Of a stretch of DNA of 64,000 bases, positions 28,432 through 37,569 are shown in pieces. The position numbers and the translations under genes are program-made. How positions within the stretch are numbered: the stretch's first letter is position 1; each line of letters opens with the position of its first letter. The notes beneath the pieces were generated by a model. The model was given only the letters and a program-made list of their open reading frames with translations. It did not search any database and was not told the DNA's origin. The DNA is from Saprospiraceae bacterium. GTDB taxonomy: Bacteria; Bacteroidota; Bacteroidia; Chitinophagales; Saprospiraceae. The stretch lies in contig CATQHI010000005.1 in assembly GCA_958295895.1 (NCBI GenBank), forward strand, positions 72,501 to 136,500. Reading direction: 5' to 3'.

Positions 28432-31400
28432 CTAAAAGCCGATCTGGGCTCCAAAGAGGAATGAACGGGCCACGGGGTAGCGGCCGGCATCAAAGCCGAC
28501 GAGTCCCCCCGTGATCTGACCGATTTCTGGGTCTAGCCCACTGTAGCCGGTTAGGGTGATGGCGTTCTGGGCGCTTACATAGAGGCGGAGGTTGGCGATG
28601 GCCGAGCCAGCTCCGAAGGGAACCGTATAGCCCAAGGTGACATTCTTCAGACGTAGATAGGAGCCATCTTCCAAGAAGCGGTCCGACATCCGGCGGTTGT
28701 TGTTTGGGTCGTTTAGGGCCACGCGGGGCACGTCTGTATTAGGGTTCGTTGGCGTCCAGGCATCGAGGAACTTTTCCGGGGCACCATTGAAAAGGCGCGT
28801 CGTCTGGTAGCGCAGCGAACGGAACCCATTGTAGATGTCGTTGCCCTGGCTACCCTGTAGGAAGAGACTCACATCGAAGTTGCGGAAAGTGCCCGAGAAG
28901 TTCAGACCGTAGATGAAGTCGGGAAGGTAGCTTCCTAGAATGATTCGGTCCTGATCGGTAATCCTACCATCGCCGTTTTGGTCCACAAAGCGTACGTCAC
29001 CAGGGGCGGCATTATCCTGAAATGAGGTGGTTGGGTCGTCGTCTAGTGCGTTAGCTGCATCGATTTCGTCGACCGTCTGGAAGAGGCCGTCCGTCTCAAA
29101 GCCGAAAAACGAGAACACGGGGTCACCAACGCGGGTAATCGTGGGGGCAAATTCGCCGGTGTATCCCTGTCCGACCTCGTTATTACCGAAAAAGATCGCA
29201 CCATCCTCTACCGCCAGGCGTAGCACCTCGTTGGTATTGGTGCTCACGTTGGCCGATACATTCCAGACGAAGGCTTGGTCACGGGGGCTAAAGAATTGCC
29301 CCTGGAATTCAAATCCGGTGTTGCGCATGGCGCCGACATTTACCGAAGTGCCGTCAGGCCCGAAAGAGGGTGATAGGGGGATGTTGAGGATCAGGTTATC
29401 CACCTCTCGATCGTAGTACTCCAGGCTGAAGTTAAGCCGGTTGTTTAGGAAGCCTACGTCGAGGCCCACGTTGAGCATATCGGTGATCTCCCAGCTTAGA
29501 CCGGTGTTAGGCAGGTCGGATATGTAGGCACCAAGCGACGGGGTATTGTCACCTCCCAGGACGGCACCGATCGTCTGCTGAATCGGGGCCTGAAATCTGT
29601 ACGGGCCTAGCCCGATACTACCCGTCCGGCCGTAGCTGGCGCGCAGTTTCATCTCGGAGACCGGGGTGTTCTGCATAAAGGGCTCCTCACTCACACGCCA
29701 GGCTACGGCACCGGCGGGAAAGATTTCCGTTCCGTTACCGGGCGCGAAGATCGACGAACCATCGCGGCGTACGCTACCGCTAATAAGGTAACGCCCCCGA
29801 TAACCATAGGTGAAGCGGCCGATCGCCGACTGGAGAACGGTTTTGTTTCGCGTTGTGGTGCCGGCCGTAATGGTAGCTCCCTCCAGATTCGTTAGGTCAT
29901 TGGTTGAATGGTTGCCCTGGATACGTGCAAAGCCGTTGTATGTTTCCTGGACCTCCCCGACGGCGGTGGCGTTGATACTGTGGTCACCGAAGATGCGGTC
30001 GTAGGTCAATTGCCCCCGGTAGAGGGGTGAGTAGTCATTGGATCGCGATTCTGTAATGACGTTAATATTATTGCTTACCGTAGCCTGGTAGATGGGGTCC
30101 CGGTTGTAACCGCGGTAAATTTGATTATTACCTGAGTAAAGGGCTGTAGCCGTCAGACCCTCTAAGATATCGTATTCCAGTGCCACCGTACCGAAGATGC
30201 GGGTGGTGCGTGTGCGGTTGATCTCCTGTAGGGCATTACGGATTGGATTACGGGGGTCGGCACTATCTAGACCCTGTTGTGCTCCGTTGAAGCCTCCGAT
30301 GTTGTTGGGATTGCGGATGGGTAGGTAGGGGATGCTCTGTACGGCATCGCGCAGTAGGTTGCCCTCCCGATCGTTGCGATCGTCATTGGAGATCGCTAGC
30401 GTCTGGATGAAGCGAAAGCGACCGCTCTCCACCAGGTCGTGGCGGCTGTTGATCCGGAAGTTATAGCGCTCGTAGCCACCCCCGATGATAACGCCCTCCT
30501 GCTTCAGATAACCCAGGGAGGAAAAGAAGCTGCTCCGGCTACTACCGCCGCTGATGTGGAGGCTATTTTGTGTCAGCAGACCGTCCTGAAACAGCGCGTC
30601 CTGATAATTAACCTGCTGTTCACGGTAGGGTACGGTTTCCCCGGGGGGCGTCTCATCGAGCTTTCGTGCGAGAGGAATGCCCGAAAGCACCTCGGCGTAA
30701 CTAACGTAGTCGGCCGTGGAAAACCCTTCGTAGCGTCCTGGCTGAGTTTGTACGCCCACCGTACTTTCGGCCGTGATCCGAATTGGTTGGTCACGGGAGC
30801 CGGACTTGGTGGTCACAAGTAGTACCCCATTCGAGGCCCGCGACCCGTAAATGGCCGTCGAGGAGGCGTCCTTCAGTACGGTAATGCTCTCCACGTCGCG
30901 GCTATCAAACTGGTTAAGACTTCCGGCTCCGGGTACTCCGTCGACGACGATAAGCGGGCCGGAGCCAAAGTTGATCGAGCCGATGCCGCGCACCTGGATC
31001 TGAGGAGCTTGACCCGGGTCACCGCTGGACGTGACCTGCACACCCGCCAGCCGCCCCTGAATGGCTTCCCCCAAATCAGGCGTAATGACTTGGGTTAGGG
31101 CTTCACTGTTTACCGAGCTAATGGCACCGGTGACCGCCTCGCGGCGCTGGCTCCCGTAACCCACCACTACCACCTCGTCAATGAGATTGGCATCGGAGCC
31201 CAGCGTAAGATCGATGGTCGTCTGTCCATTTACTACCACCTCCTGGGGGGAAAATCCGATATACGAAAAGCGTAATGTAGCATCTTCTGGGGCCGATAAG
31301 CTGTAGACACCGTCCAGATCGGTCACGGTGCCCGAACTCGTACCGACGACGATAACGTTCACGCCGGGTAGGCCTAAGCCCGATTCGTCTACCACCGTAC

Positions 31401-31488
31401 CAGTGACGGTTATTTGGCCCCACACTGAGGTGGAGAACAGGCACAGTAGGGAAAACAGGCCCACATACCTGAAGAATGACAGTTGCAT
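28432..31488 (-). CDS. SusC-type TonB-dependent outer-membrane transporter (second copy)
   Basis: 1018 residues from ATG 31488 (MQLSFFRYVGLF); an ATG at 31512 is also in frame. Signal peptide ends SVWGQ. Carboxypeptidase-regulatory-like domain (VTGTVVDESGLGLPGVNV), plug with VVVGYGSQRREAVTGAISS and GPLIVVDGVPGAG, barrel ending GAQIGF. The blocks are so close to the first SusC that an inverted duplication of the SusCD pair around the FG-GAP gene is the simplest explanation. Confidence 0.95.
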   Translation of the reverse strand: MQLSFFRYVGLFSLLCLFSTSVWGQITVTGTVVDESGLGLPGVNVIVVGTSSGTVTDLDGVYSLSAPEDATLRFSYIGFSPQEVVVNGQTTIDLTLGSDANLIDEVVVVGYGSQRREAVTGAISSVNSEALTQVITPDLGEAIQGRLAGVQVTSSGDPGQAPQIQVRGIGSINFGSGPLIVVDGVPGAGSLNQFDSRDVESITVLKDASSTAIYGSRASNGVLLVTTKSGSRDQPIRITAESTVGVQTQPGRYEGFSTADYVSYAEVLSGIPLARKLDETPPGETVPYREQQVNYQDALFQDGLLTQNSLHISGGSSRSSFFSSLGYLKQEGVIIGGGYERYNFRINSRHDLVESGRFRFIQTLAISNDDRNDREGNLLRDAVQSIPYLPIRNPNNIGGFNGAQQGLDSADPRNPIRNALQEINRTRTTRIFGTVALEYDILEGLTATALYSGNNQIYRGYNRDPIYQATVSNNINVITESRSNDYSPLYRGQLTYDRIFGDHSINATAVGEVQETYNGFARIQGNHSTNDLTNLEGATITAGTTTRNKTVLQSAIGRFTYGYRGRYLISGSVRRDGSSIFAPGNGTEIFPAGAVAWRVSEEPFMQNTPVSEMKLRASYGRTGSIGLGPYRFQAPIQQTIGAVLGGDNTPSLGAYISDLPNTGLSWEITDMLNVGLDVGFLNNRLNFSLEYYDREVDNLILNIPLSPSFGPDGTSVNVGAMRNTGFEFQGQFFSPRDQAFVWNVSANVSTNTNEVLRLAVEDGAIFFGNNEVGQGYTGEFAPTITRVGDPVFSFFGFETDGLFQTVDEIDAANALDDDPTTSFQDNAAPGDVRFVDQNGDGRITDQDRIILGSYLPDFIYGLNFSGTFRNFDVSLFLQGSQGNDIYNGFRSLRYQTTRLFNGAPEKFLDAWTPTNPNTDVPRVALNDPNNNRRMSDRFLEDGSYLRLKNVTLGYTVPFGAGSAIANLRLYVSAQNAITLTGYSGLDPEIGQITGGLVGFDAGRYPVARSFLFGAQIGF

Positions 31489-31590
31489 AAAGTGATGGTT
31501 TTTGCTGATCAAATACTACCTCTTGCTGCTTGTCCAAGTCGGATGGGAGGGCCGCGCTAGTAGTACAGTGGCCGTAGGGAGGTTGATGCT

Positions 31591-31615
31591 AGAGGTGATA
31601 CTAGTGGTGACTAGT
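31591..31615. promoter_or_regulatory. Short repeats in the divergent SusC/enolase promoter region
   Basis: Direct repeat of CTAG-A/T-GGTGA, with ACTAGTGGTGACTAGT at 31600-31615 being two palindromic ACTAGT sites. It lies in the 281-base gap between the second SusC and the second enolase-superfamily gene, whose remaining part is AT-rich. Possible operator for coordinate control. Confidence 0.35.
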
Positions 31616-31769
31616 CGTTTAAAGTCACCGCCAAATATATATGGAGCTTCCTAAGAAACCAAAGAATAATGCCTGTCCAACCACTAATTTTACCAAATCA
31701 ATCGGTTGCAATTAATTTGCATCTGTATCGCCGATCAACCAACTAGTCAGACAAGCCACCAAACACTTT

Positions 31770-33023
31770 ATGAACCGCCGCTATTTTCTCTCCACTACCT
31801 CTTGCCTGCTGCTTCCCCCCGGTGCCAGTTATCCCGCTTGTACCCGCGGCCCCGCACCCCCCTTCGCCTACCCAGATCTTGATGCCGCCGCCGCCCGCCC
31901 CGTCCTCCGTCGCGACCTCTTCCCCGACCCCGTCACCATAGAATCCGTAGAGCTGCTACGCTACGAGGACAACTTCCTCTGCCGGGTACGTACCACCGAC
32001 GGAGCCGAGGGCCTGAGCGTAAGCAACAACTACCAGATGGTGTACCTCTATCCCATCCAGGTACTGCGCATCAATCCCTACTTCGTGGGCAAGGATGCCC
32101 GCGACCTGGATGCGTTGATCGACGGGGTGTACACCCACATGAGCAACTACAAGCTACAGAGTCTGGCGCTGTGGGTGCCGCTGGCTACGGTGGAATTCGC
32201 GCTCCTGGACCTGCTGGGGAAGCTTGCCGATAAGCCCATTGGTGAGCTGCTCTGCGACCGAATTTACCAACCCAAGATCGCCGTCTACCAAGCTAACAAC
32301 AACCGGGGTAGGAGCGCCGAGGAAAGCCTGGCTAACATTCAGGAGACCGTGGCCCGCACCGGGGCCCGGGCCGTTAAATTCAAGGTAGCGGGGCGGATGC
32401 TGGATGCAGAGGCACCGGCGGGGCGGTCCGAGCGGCTGATCCCCATGGTCCGTAAGGCCTTCGGCGAGGAGATGACGATTTACGCCGACGCCAATGGGGG
32501 TTACGAGCCCGAGGAGGCCGTGCGGATCGGGCGACTGATGGCCGAGTACGGCTACGGCTTTTACGAGGAGCCCATCGCCTTTGATCGCTACCAGGAACTA
32601 AAGGACATCGCCGGCCGGTTCAACGTTCCACTGGCCGGGGGGGAGCAGGAGCCCAGTTTCTACAACTTCCGCTACCTGATCGGGGAGGGGGTGCTGGACG
32701 TGGTGCAGCCGGATATCTTCTACTACGGCGGTATGATCCGCAGTATGCGAGTAGCGCGGATGGCCGCGGCGGCGGGCAAGATCTGCGTGCCGCACATTTC
32801 CGGCTCGGGGCTGGGCTTCCTGTACATGGCCCACTTCGTGAGTGCGCTGGAGAATGCCGGCCCTTACCACGAGTTCAAGGAGAACACTCGGGAGCTGCCC
32901 TACGACTGCCCGACCAGCTCGATGACAGTTACGGACGGGACGCTGAAGGTGCCGACCGGACCGGGGGCGGGAGTCGTGGTGGAGCCGGACTTCATCCGTC
33001 GGCACGCGCTCGTTACCGGCTGA
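31770..33023 (+). CDS. Enolase-superfamily enzyme with Tat-like signal (probable exported dehydratase/racemase)
   Basis: 417 residues. The N-terminus reads NRRYFLS, a twin-arginine-type motif, then a hydrophobic stretch, so export to the periplasm is likely. Active site: KFK in VKFKVAG near 204, metal ligands Asp in YADANGG near 238, Glu in YEEP near 265 and Glu in AGGEQE, Asp in VQPDIF, base His in VPHISGSG near 341. This is the mandelate-racemase subgroup with a full KxK, unlike the first enzyme (KMR). The region just after the signal (PACTRGPAP) is encoded by copy 6 of the dispersed repeat. Divergent from SusC, so likely part of the same regulon. Confidence 0.88.
   Translation: MNRRYFLSTTSCLLLPPGASYPACTRGPAPPFAYPDLDAAAARPVLRRDLFPDPVTIESVELLRYEDNFLCRVRTTDGAEGLSVSNNYQMVYLYPIQVLRINPYFVGKDARDLDALIDGVYTHMSNYKLQSLALWVPLATVEFALLDLLGKLADKPIGELLCDRIYQPKIAVYQANNNRGRSAEESLANIQETVARTGARAVKFKVAGRMLDAEAPAGRSERLIPMVRKAFGEEMTIYADANGGYEPEEAVRIGRLMAEYGYGFYEEPIAFDRYQELKDIAGRFNVPLAGGEQEPSFYNFRYLIGEGVLDVVQPDIFYYGGMIRSMRVARMAAAAGKICVPHISGSGLGFLYMAHFVSALENAGPYHEFKENTRELPYDCPTSSMTVTDGTLKVPTGPGAGVVVEPDFIRRHALVTG
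31840..31857 (+). repeat. Dispersed 18-bp repeat, copy 6 (diverged)
   Basis: GTACCCGCGGCCCCGCAC, 16 of 18 to consensus, preceded by CTT, in the frame that codes TRGPAP right after the signal peptide. Confidence 0.6.
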
Positions 33024-33082
33024 GTTGGACTTCACGCCAGCGTTTCCGTGCGGGTGTCGTATTTTCCAGCAAAACTACCCGC

Positions 33083-36000
33083 ATGTTGAAAGCTTTCCTC
33101 TCCAGCTGTATTCTTCTCCTCTGTCTTTCCGCGGTTGCCCAGGAGGCTCCCGAAACCCTCAAGGGGCTGCCCCTGCGCAACGTCGGTCCTGCCTTCGTGG
33201 CCGGCCGCATCGCCGACATCGCCGTAGACCCCAAGCACGAGAATACCTGGTACGTAGCCGTAGCCTCCGGCGGCGTGTGGAAAACGAAGAACGCCGGGGT
33301 GACCTGGGAGCCGATTTTCGACGACCAGCCCTCCTACTCCACCGGCTGCGTCACCGTAGACCCCACCAATCCGGCCACCGTATGGGTCGGCACGGGGGAG
33401 AACGTGGGCGGCCGGCACATCGGCTTTGGCGACGGCATCTACCGCAGCGACGATGCCGGTAAGCACTGGGAAAATATGGGACTGAAGGAGTCGGAGCACA
33501 TCTCCAAGATCATCGTCCACCCCGGCAATTCCGACGTGATCTGGGTAGCGGCACAGGGGCCACTCTGGAGTGAGGGCGGGCAGCGCGGGTGCTACAAAAG
33601 TACGGATGGCGGTAAAAGCTGGCAGCGTACCCTGGGCGACGATGCCTGGACCGGCGTGACCGACCTGCTGATCGATCCCCGCAATCCCGATGTGCTCTAC
33701 GCCGCCACCTGGCAGCGCCACCGTACCGTGGCCGCCTACCTCGGCGGTGGCCCGGGCTCCGGCATCCACCGCAGCCGCGACGGCGGCGAAAGCTGGGAGG
33801 AACTCACCACCGGGCTGCCTGAGTCGAACATGGGTAAGATCGGTCTGGCCATCAGTCCGCAGGACCCGGATGTAGTGTACGCCACCATTACCCTGGATCG
33901 TACCAAGGGCGGCGTATTCCGCTCCGCCAATCAGGGGGCCAGCTGGACCAAGATGAGCGACGTGGTGCCGGGAGGTACCGGTCCGCACTACTACCAGGAG
34001 CTCTACGCCAGTCCCCACGCCTTCGACCGGCTCTACCTGATGGCCGTGCGCGTGCTGGTCAGCGATGACGGCGGTAAGAACTTCCGCGAAATGCAGGAGG
34101 AGCGCAAGCACAGCGACAACCACGCGCTGGTGTTTCGACAGGACAACCCCGACTACCTGCTCGTCGGTACCGACGCCGGGCTCTACGAAAGTTTCGATCT
34201 GGCGGAGAACTGGCGCTTCATCGACAATATGCCCATCACCCAGTACTATAAGGTGGCCGTCGACGATCGCGAACCCTTCTACCACATCTTCGGCGGCACC
34301 CAGGACAACGGTAGTCACGGCGGCCCCAGCCGTACCGACAGCGAGAGCGGTATCCGCAATGGCGACTGGTACAAAACGCTGTTCGCCGACGGCCACCAGT
34401 CGGCCACCGAACCCGGCAATCCCGATATCATCTACGCCGAAACGCAGCAGGGCGGCCTGCACCGGGTGGACCTTAAGACCGGTGAGCCCGTCCTCGTGCA
34501 GCCACAGCCACGGGCCGGCGATCCCCAAGAGCGCTTCAACTGGGACGCGCCGATCGTAGTGAGCCCCCACGACCCCGCCCGCCTCTACTTCGCCAGCTAC
34601 CGTGTGTGGCGCAGCGACAACCGCGGTGACGACTGGCAACCCGTCAGTGAGGACCTCACCCGCAACGAGGAACGCCTGGCCCTACCCATCATGGGCGGGG
34701 TACAGAGCTGGGACAACCCCTGGGACGTGCGCGCCATGTCCAACTACAATACCATCACCTCCCTTTCCGAATCTCCCGTACAGGAAGGACTCCTCTGGGC
34801 CGGCACCGACGATGGCATTCTGCAGGTGAGCGAAGACGGCGGCGAGAGCTGGCGCAAGATCATGGTGAGTAGCCTACCCGGCGTACCCGAGCGGGCCTTC
34901 ATCAACGACGTGAAGGCCGACCGCTTCGAGGCGGGTACCGTGTACGTTTCGCTCGATAACCATAAGGAGGGCGACTACGCCCCCTACCTATTCAAGAGCA
35001 CCGACCTGGGCCGCAGCTGGACCGACCTGGGCGGTAGCCTGACGGACCGGACCCTGGTCTGGCGCCTGGTCCAGGACTTCGAGAAGCCGGAGCTGCTCTT
35101 TATCGGTACCGAAAACGGCATCTACACCTCGCTGAACGGCGGGGAGGAGTGGAAGAAGCTGGACGGTACGCCTACCATTCCCTTCCGCGACCTGGCCATT
35201 CAGGAGCGGGAGCACGATCTGGTGGGGGCAAGCTTTGGCCGTAGCTTCTGGATTCTGGATGACTACAGCCCCCTGCGCGAGATGAGTGAGGAGACGATGG
35301 ACCAGGATGCCCACCTCTTTGCTACCCGCGATGCCTGGTGGTATAGTCCACGTGATAACGATCCGGGGGTCGGAGCCGACCAGTACGCCGCCGAGAACCC
35401 TCCGTTCGGGGCCGTCTTCACTTACCACCTGAAGGAGGGCTTTGAAAGCCTAGCCAAGGCTCGCCAGGAAAAGGAAAAAGAGCTGACGGAAGCCGGTGAG
35501 GATGTAGCTTTCCCAGGCTACGAGGCGCTGGACGCCGAGGCCCGGCAGACCGCTCCGATCGTCTGGCTCACCGTATACGACGAGGACGGTGAGGTGGTGC
35601 GCAAGGTGAAGGGGGAAACGACTGCAGGTATCCACCGTACGACCTGGGACCTGCGGTACCCCTCCACGCGGGCACTGTCTCCGGGGCAGTCGAGTGACGA
35701 CGGCGGCGGGCGGTGGTCGGCCGGACCCCTGGTGGCGCCGGGCAGCTATACGGTTCGACTGTCCAGGCAGGAGCGAGGGGAGGTCAGCGAACTAGCCGGG
35801 CCGGTGAGCTTTCGCGTTAAGGCACTGCATGAACCCACCGTGGAGGGGCCCGACCCCCAGGAGTATCAGGTCTACCGACTTGAGGTGAAGGCGATACAGG
35901 ACCGGCTAGCGGCCGTGCAAGAATTCATGGAAGAAACCGATGAGACCTTGGAAACCATGGAGACCGCCCTACAGCGGGCGGCCACTGCGCCGGGTACCCT

Positions 36001-36316
36001 GAGTGGTAAGCTGTACGAGTTGCGGCAGGAGTTCGCCGAGTTAGACCAGCGCATAAACGGTAGCACAAGCCGAAATGAAATCGGCGAGCGCAACCCTCCG
36101 GCGGTGAGCGACCACTTCTCCGCCGGCAACCGGGGGCTGACCACCACCTACGGGCCCACCGGTAATCACCGGCAGAGTCTGCGGATAGCCGCCGATCAAC
36201 TCACCGATCTGATGCCCCGCATCGAACGGATGCGGGACGAGGCGATCCCCGCCCTCCAGCGGGAACTGCGCGAGGCCGGTGCTCCCTACATCATCGGTGC
36301 CGCCCCCCGGCAATAA
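33083..36316 (+). CDS. Exported BNR/VPS10-like beta-propeller protein
   Basis: 1077 residues. Signal peptide (LLLCLSAVAQ). Residues ~30-750 contain many Asp-box repeats (for example SDDAGKHW, STDGGKSW, SRDGGESW, SEDGGESW, STDLGRSW) typical of sortilin/VPS10-like ten-bladed propellers or BNR glycosidase relatives. A C-terminal part of ~300 residues has a helical segment (LEVKAIQDRLAAVQEFMEETDETLETME). No type IX sorting domain at the end. Role unknown; propellers of this kind bind peptides or glycans. It sits 59 bases after the exported enolase-type enzyme and may be co-transcribed with it. Confidence 0.88.
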   Translation: MLKAFLSSCILLLCLSAVAQEAPETLKGLPLRNVGPAFVAGRIADIAVDPKHENTWYVAVASGGVWKTKNAGVTWEPIFDDQPSYSTGCVTVDPTNPATVWVGTGENVGGRHIGFGDGIYRSDDAGKHWENMGLKESEHISKIIVHPGNSDVIWVAAQGPLWSEGGQRGCYKSTDGGKSWQRTLGDDAWTGVTDLLIDPRNPDVLYAATWQRHRTVAAYLGGGPGSGIHRSRDGGESWEELTTGLPESNMGKIGLAISPQDPDVVYATITLDRTKGGVFRSANQGASWTKMSDVVPGGTGPHYYQELYASPHAFDRLYLMAVRVLVSDDGGKNFREMQEERKHSDNHALVFRQDNPDYLLVGTDAGLYESFDLAENWRFIDNMPITQYYKVAVDDREPFYHIFGGTQDNGSHGGPSRTDSESGIRNGDWYKTLFADGHQSATEPGNPDIIYAETQQGGLHRVDLKTGEPVLVQPQPRAGDPQERFNWDAPIVVSPHDPARLYFASYRVWRSDNRGDDWQPVSEDLTRNEERLALPIMGGVQSWDNPWDVRAMSNYNTITSLSESPVQEGLLWAGTDDGILQVSEDGGESWRKIMVSSLPGVPERAFINDVKADRFEAGTVYVSLDNHKEGDYAPYLFKSTDLGRSWTDLGGSLTDRTLVWRLVQDFEKPELLFIGTENGIYTSLNGGEEWKKLDGTPTIPFRDLAIQEREHDLVGASFGRSFWILDDYSPLREMSEETMDQDAHLFATRDAWWYSPRDNDPGVGADQYAAENPPFGAVFTYHLKEGFESLAKARQEKEKELTEAGEDVAFPGYEALDAEARQTAPIVWLTVYDEDGEVVRKVKGETTAGIHRTTWDLRYPSTRALSPGQSSDDGGGRWSAGPLVAPGSYTVRLSRQERGEVSELAGPVSFRVKALHEPTVEGPDPQEYQVYRLEVKAIQDRLAAVQEFMEETDETLETMETALQRAATAPGTLSGKLYELRQEFAELDQRINGSTSRNEIGERNPPAVSDHFSAGNRGLTTTYGPTGNHRQSLRIAADQLTDLMPRIERMRDEAIPALQRELREAGAPYIIGAAPRQ

Positions 36317-36387
36317 GTACGATGCCTAAACCATCGCCCCACCACGGGGTTATAAAGGACCCATCCGAAAATCACCGGCCCTAGCCT

Positions 36388-36395
36388 ATATTTAC
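36388..36395 (+). promoter_or_regulatory. Near-match promoter box TATATTTA upstream of pdhA
   Basis: One base off TAnnTTTG, in an AT-rich patch 43 bases before the pdhA start. Confidence 0.35.
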
Positions 36396-36437
36396 TAGGT
36401 AAAGTTTACGTAATCAGCGAAATTCCGCTCTTCTAGC

Positions 36438-37496
36438 ATGGATACAGCCCAGAAAGAAATCGCCACTCCGTCCAGCCCTTCTACGACCGCCAAGAAAAAC
36501 GGGGCGACTAAGGGGACCAAGTACAGTAAGGAACAGTACCTGAGTTGGTACACCCTCATGCTGCGCATTCGCCGCTTCGAAGAGCGCGCCCTGATGGCCT
36601 ACGGGCAGCAGGACGTGCGGGGCTTCTGCCATGTATACATCGGGCAGGAGGCCGTAGCCGCCGGCATCGAAAGCGCCCTGATCGAGGGCGACGGTATTGT
36701 GACCGCCTACCGCCAGCACGGTACCGCCATTGGCCGGGGTGTAAGCACGAAGGAGGCCATGGCTGAGTTGTACGGTAAGAGCACCGGTATCGTGAAGGGC
36801 AAGGGCGGTAGTATGCACTTCTTCAGCCGCGAGAACAAGTACTTTGGCGGCAATGGTATTGTAGGCGCGCAGATTCCCATCGGTACCGGTATCGCCTTCG
36901 CCGAGAAGTACCGCAGGACGAATAACCTCTGCGTCGTAATGTTCGGCGATGGAGCCGCCCGCCAGGGAGCCCTCTGGGAAAGCTGGAACATGGCCATGAC
37001 CTGGAAGGTGCCCGCCCTGTACATCTGTGAGAACAACGGCTACGCTATGGGCACCAGCGTACAACGCACCAGCAACGTGACCGACCTGAGCCAGCTCGGC
37101 GCTAGTTTCGATATGCCCAGCGAGAGCGTCGATGGCATGAACCCGGAGTCCGTGCACGAGGCCGTCAGCCGCGCCGCCGAGCACATCCGCGCCGGTAAGG
37201 GGCCCTATTACCTGGAGATCAAGACCTACCGCTACAAGGGCCACTCCGTCTCCGACCCCGCCCGCTACCGCGAGAAGGATGAGGTGAAGAGCTACCAGGA
37301 CCGTGATCCGACCAAAGTTACCGAGCGCACCATCCTCGACAACGGCATTGCTACGGCCGAGGAGCTTAAGGCCATCAAGAATCAAATCAAGGAGGAAATC
37401 GCCGAGGCCGCTAAGTTCGCCGAGGAGAGCCCGCTGCCGGATGGGGCCGATCTTTATGCGGATAACTACTCTCAGCCTTATCCCTTCCTGACCTAA
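36438..37496 (+). CDS. pdhA: Pyruvate dehydrogenase E1 component, alpha subunit
   Basis: 352 residues. Thiamine-diphosphate enzyme subunit decarboxylating pyruvate. Visible motifs: R-x-F-E-E-R near the start of the domain (IRRFEERALMAYG), GQEAVAAG, YRQHGTAIGRG, KGKGGSMHFF, and the ThDP block GDGAARQGALWESWNMA ending in the NN pair of CENNGYAMGT. The Ser/Tyr loop YRYKGHSVSDPARYR is the phosphorylation-loop region of this family. Residues 1-30 are a Lys/Thr-rich extension. The beta subunit and E2 are not adjacent, as is common in this phylum. Confidence 0.94.
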   Translation: MDTAQKEIATPSSPSTTAKKNGATKGTKYSKEQYLSWYTLMLRIRRFEERALMAYGQQDVRGFCHVYIGQEAVAAGIESALIEGDGIVTAYRQHGTAIGRGVSTKEAMAELYGKSTGIVKGKGGSMHFFSRENKYFGGNGIVGAQIPIGTGIAFAEKYRRTNNLCVVMFGDGAARQGALWESWNMAMTWKVPALYICENNGYAMGTSVQRTSNVTDLSQLGASFDMPSESVDGMNPESVHEAVSRAAEHIRAGKGPYYLEIKTYRYKGHSVSDPARYREKDEVKSYQDRDPTKVTERTILDNGIATAEELKAIKNQIKEEIAEAAKFAEESPLPDGADLYADNYSQPYPFLT

Positions 37497-37508
37497 TACC
37501 AAAAGCCC

Positions 37509-37516
37509 TATCTTTG
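37509..37516 (+). promoter_or_regulatory. Bacteroidota -7 promoter box TATCTTTG
   Basis: Exact TAnnTTTG 53 bases before the TPR gene start; starts a separate transcript after pdhA. Confidence 0.6.
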
Positions 37517-37569
37517 CGCGACTTTTTCGACCCCGCACCAAAGCAGGCGAACAAGAAGCTACACCAGAT

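Noticed and set aside
33032-34639. 535-codon open frame antisense to the BNR-repeat protein gene
   Set aside because: High-GC shadow frame; low complexity, Val/Gly/Ala-rich with no domain, while the plus-strand protein has clear Asp boxes throughout.
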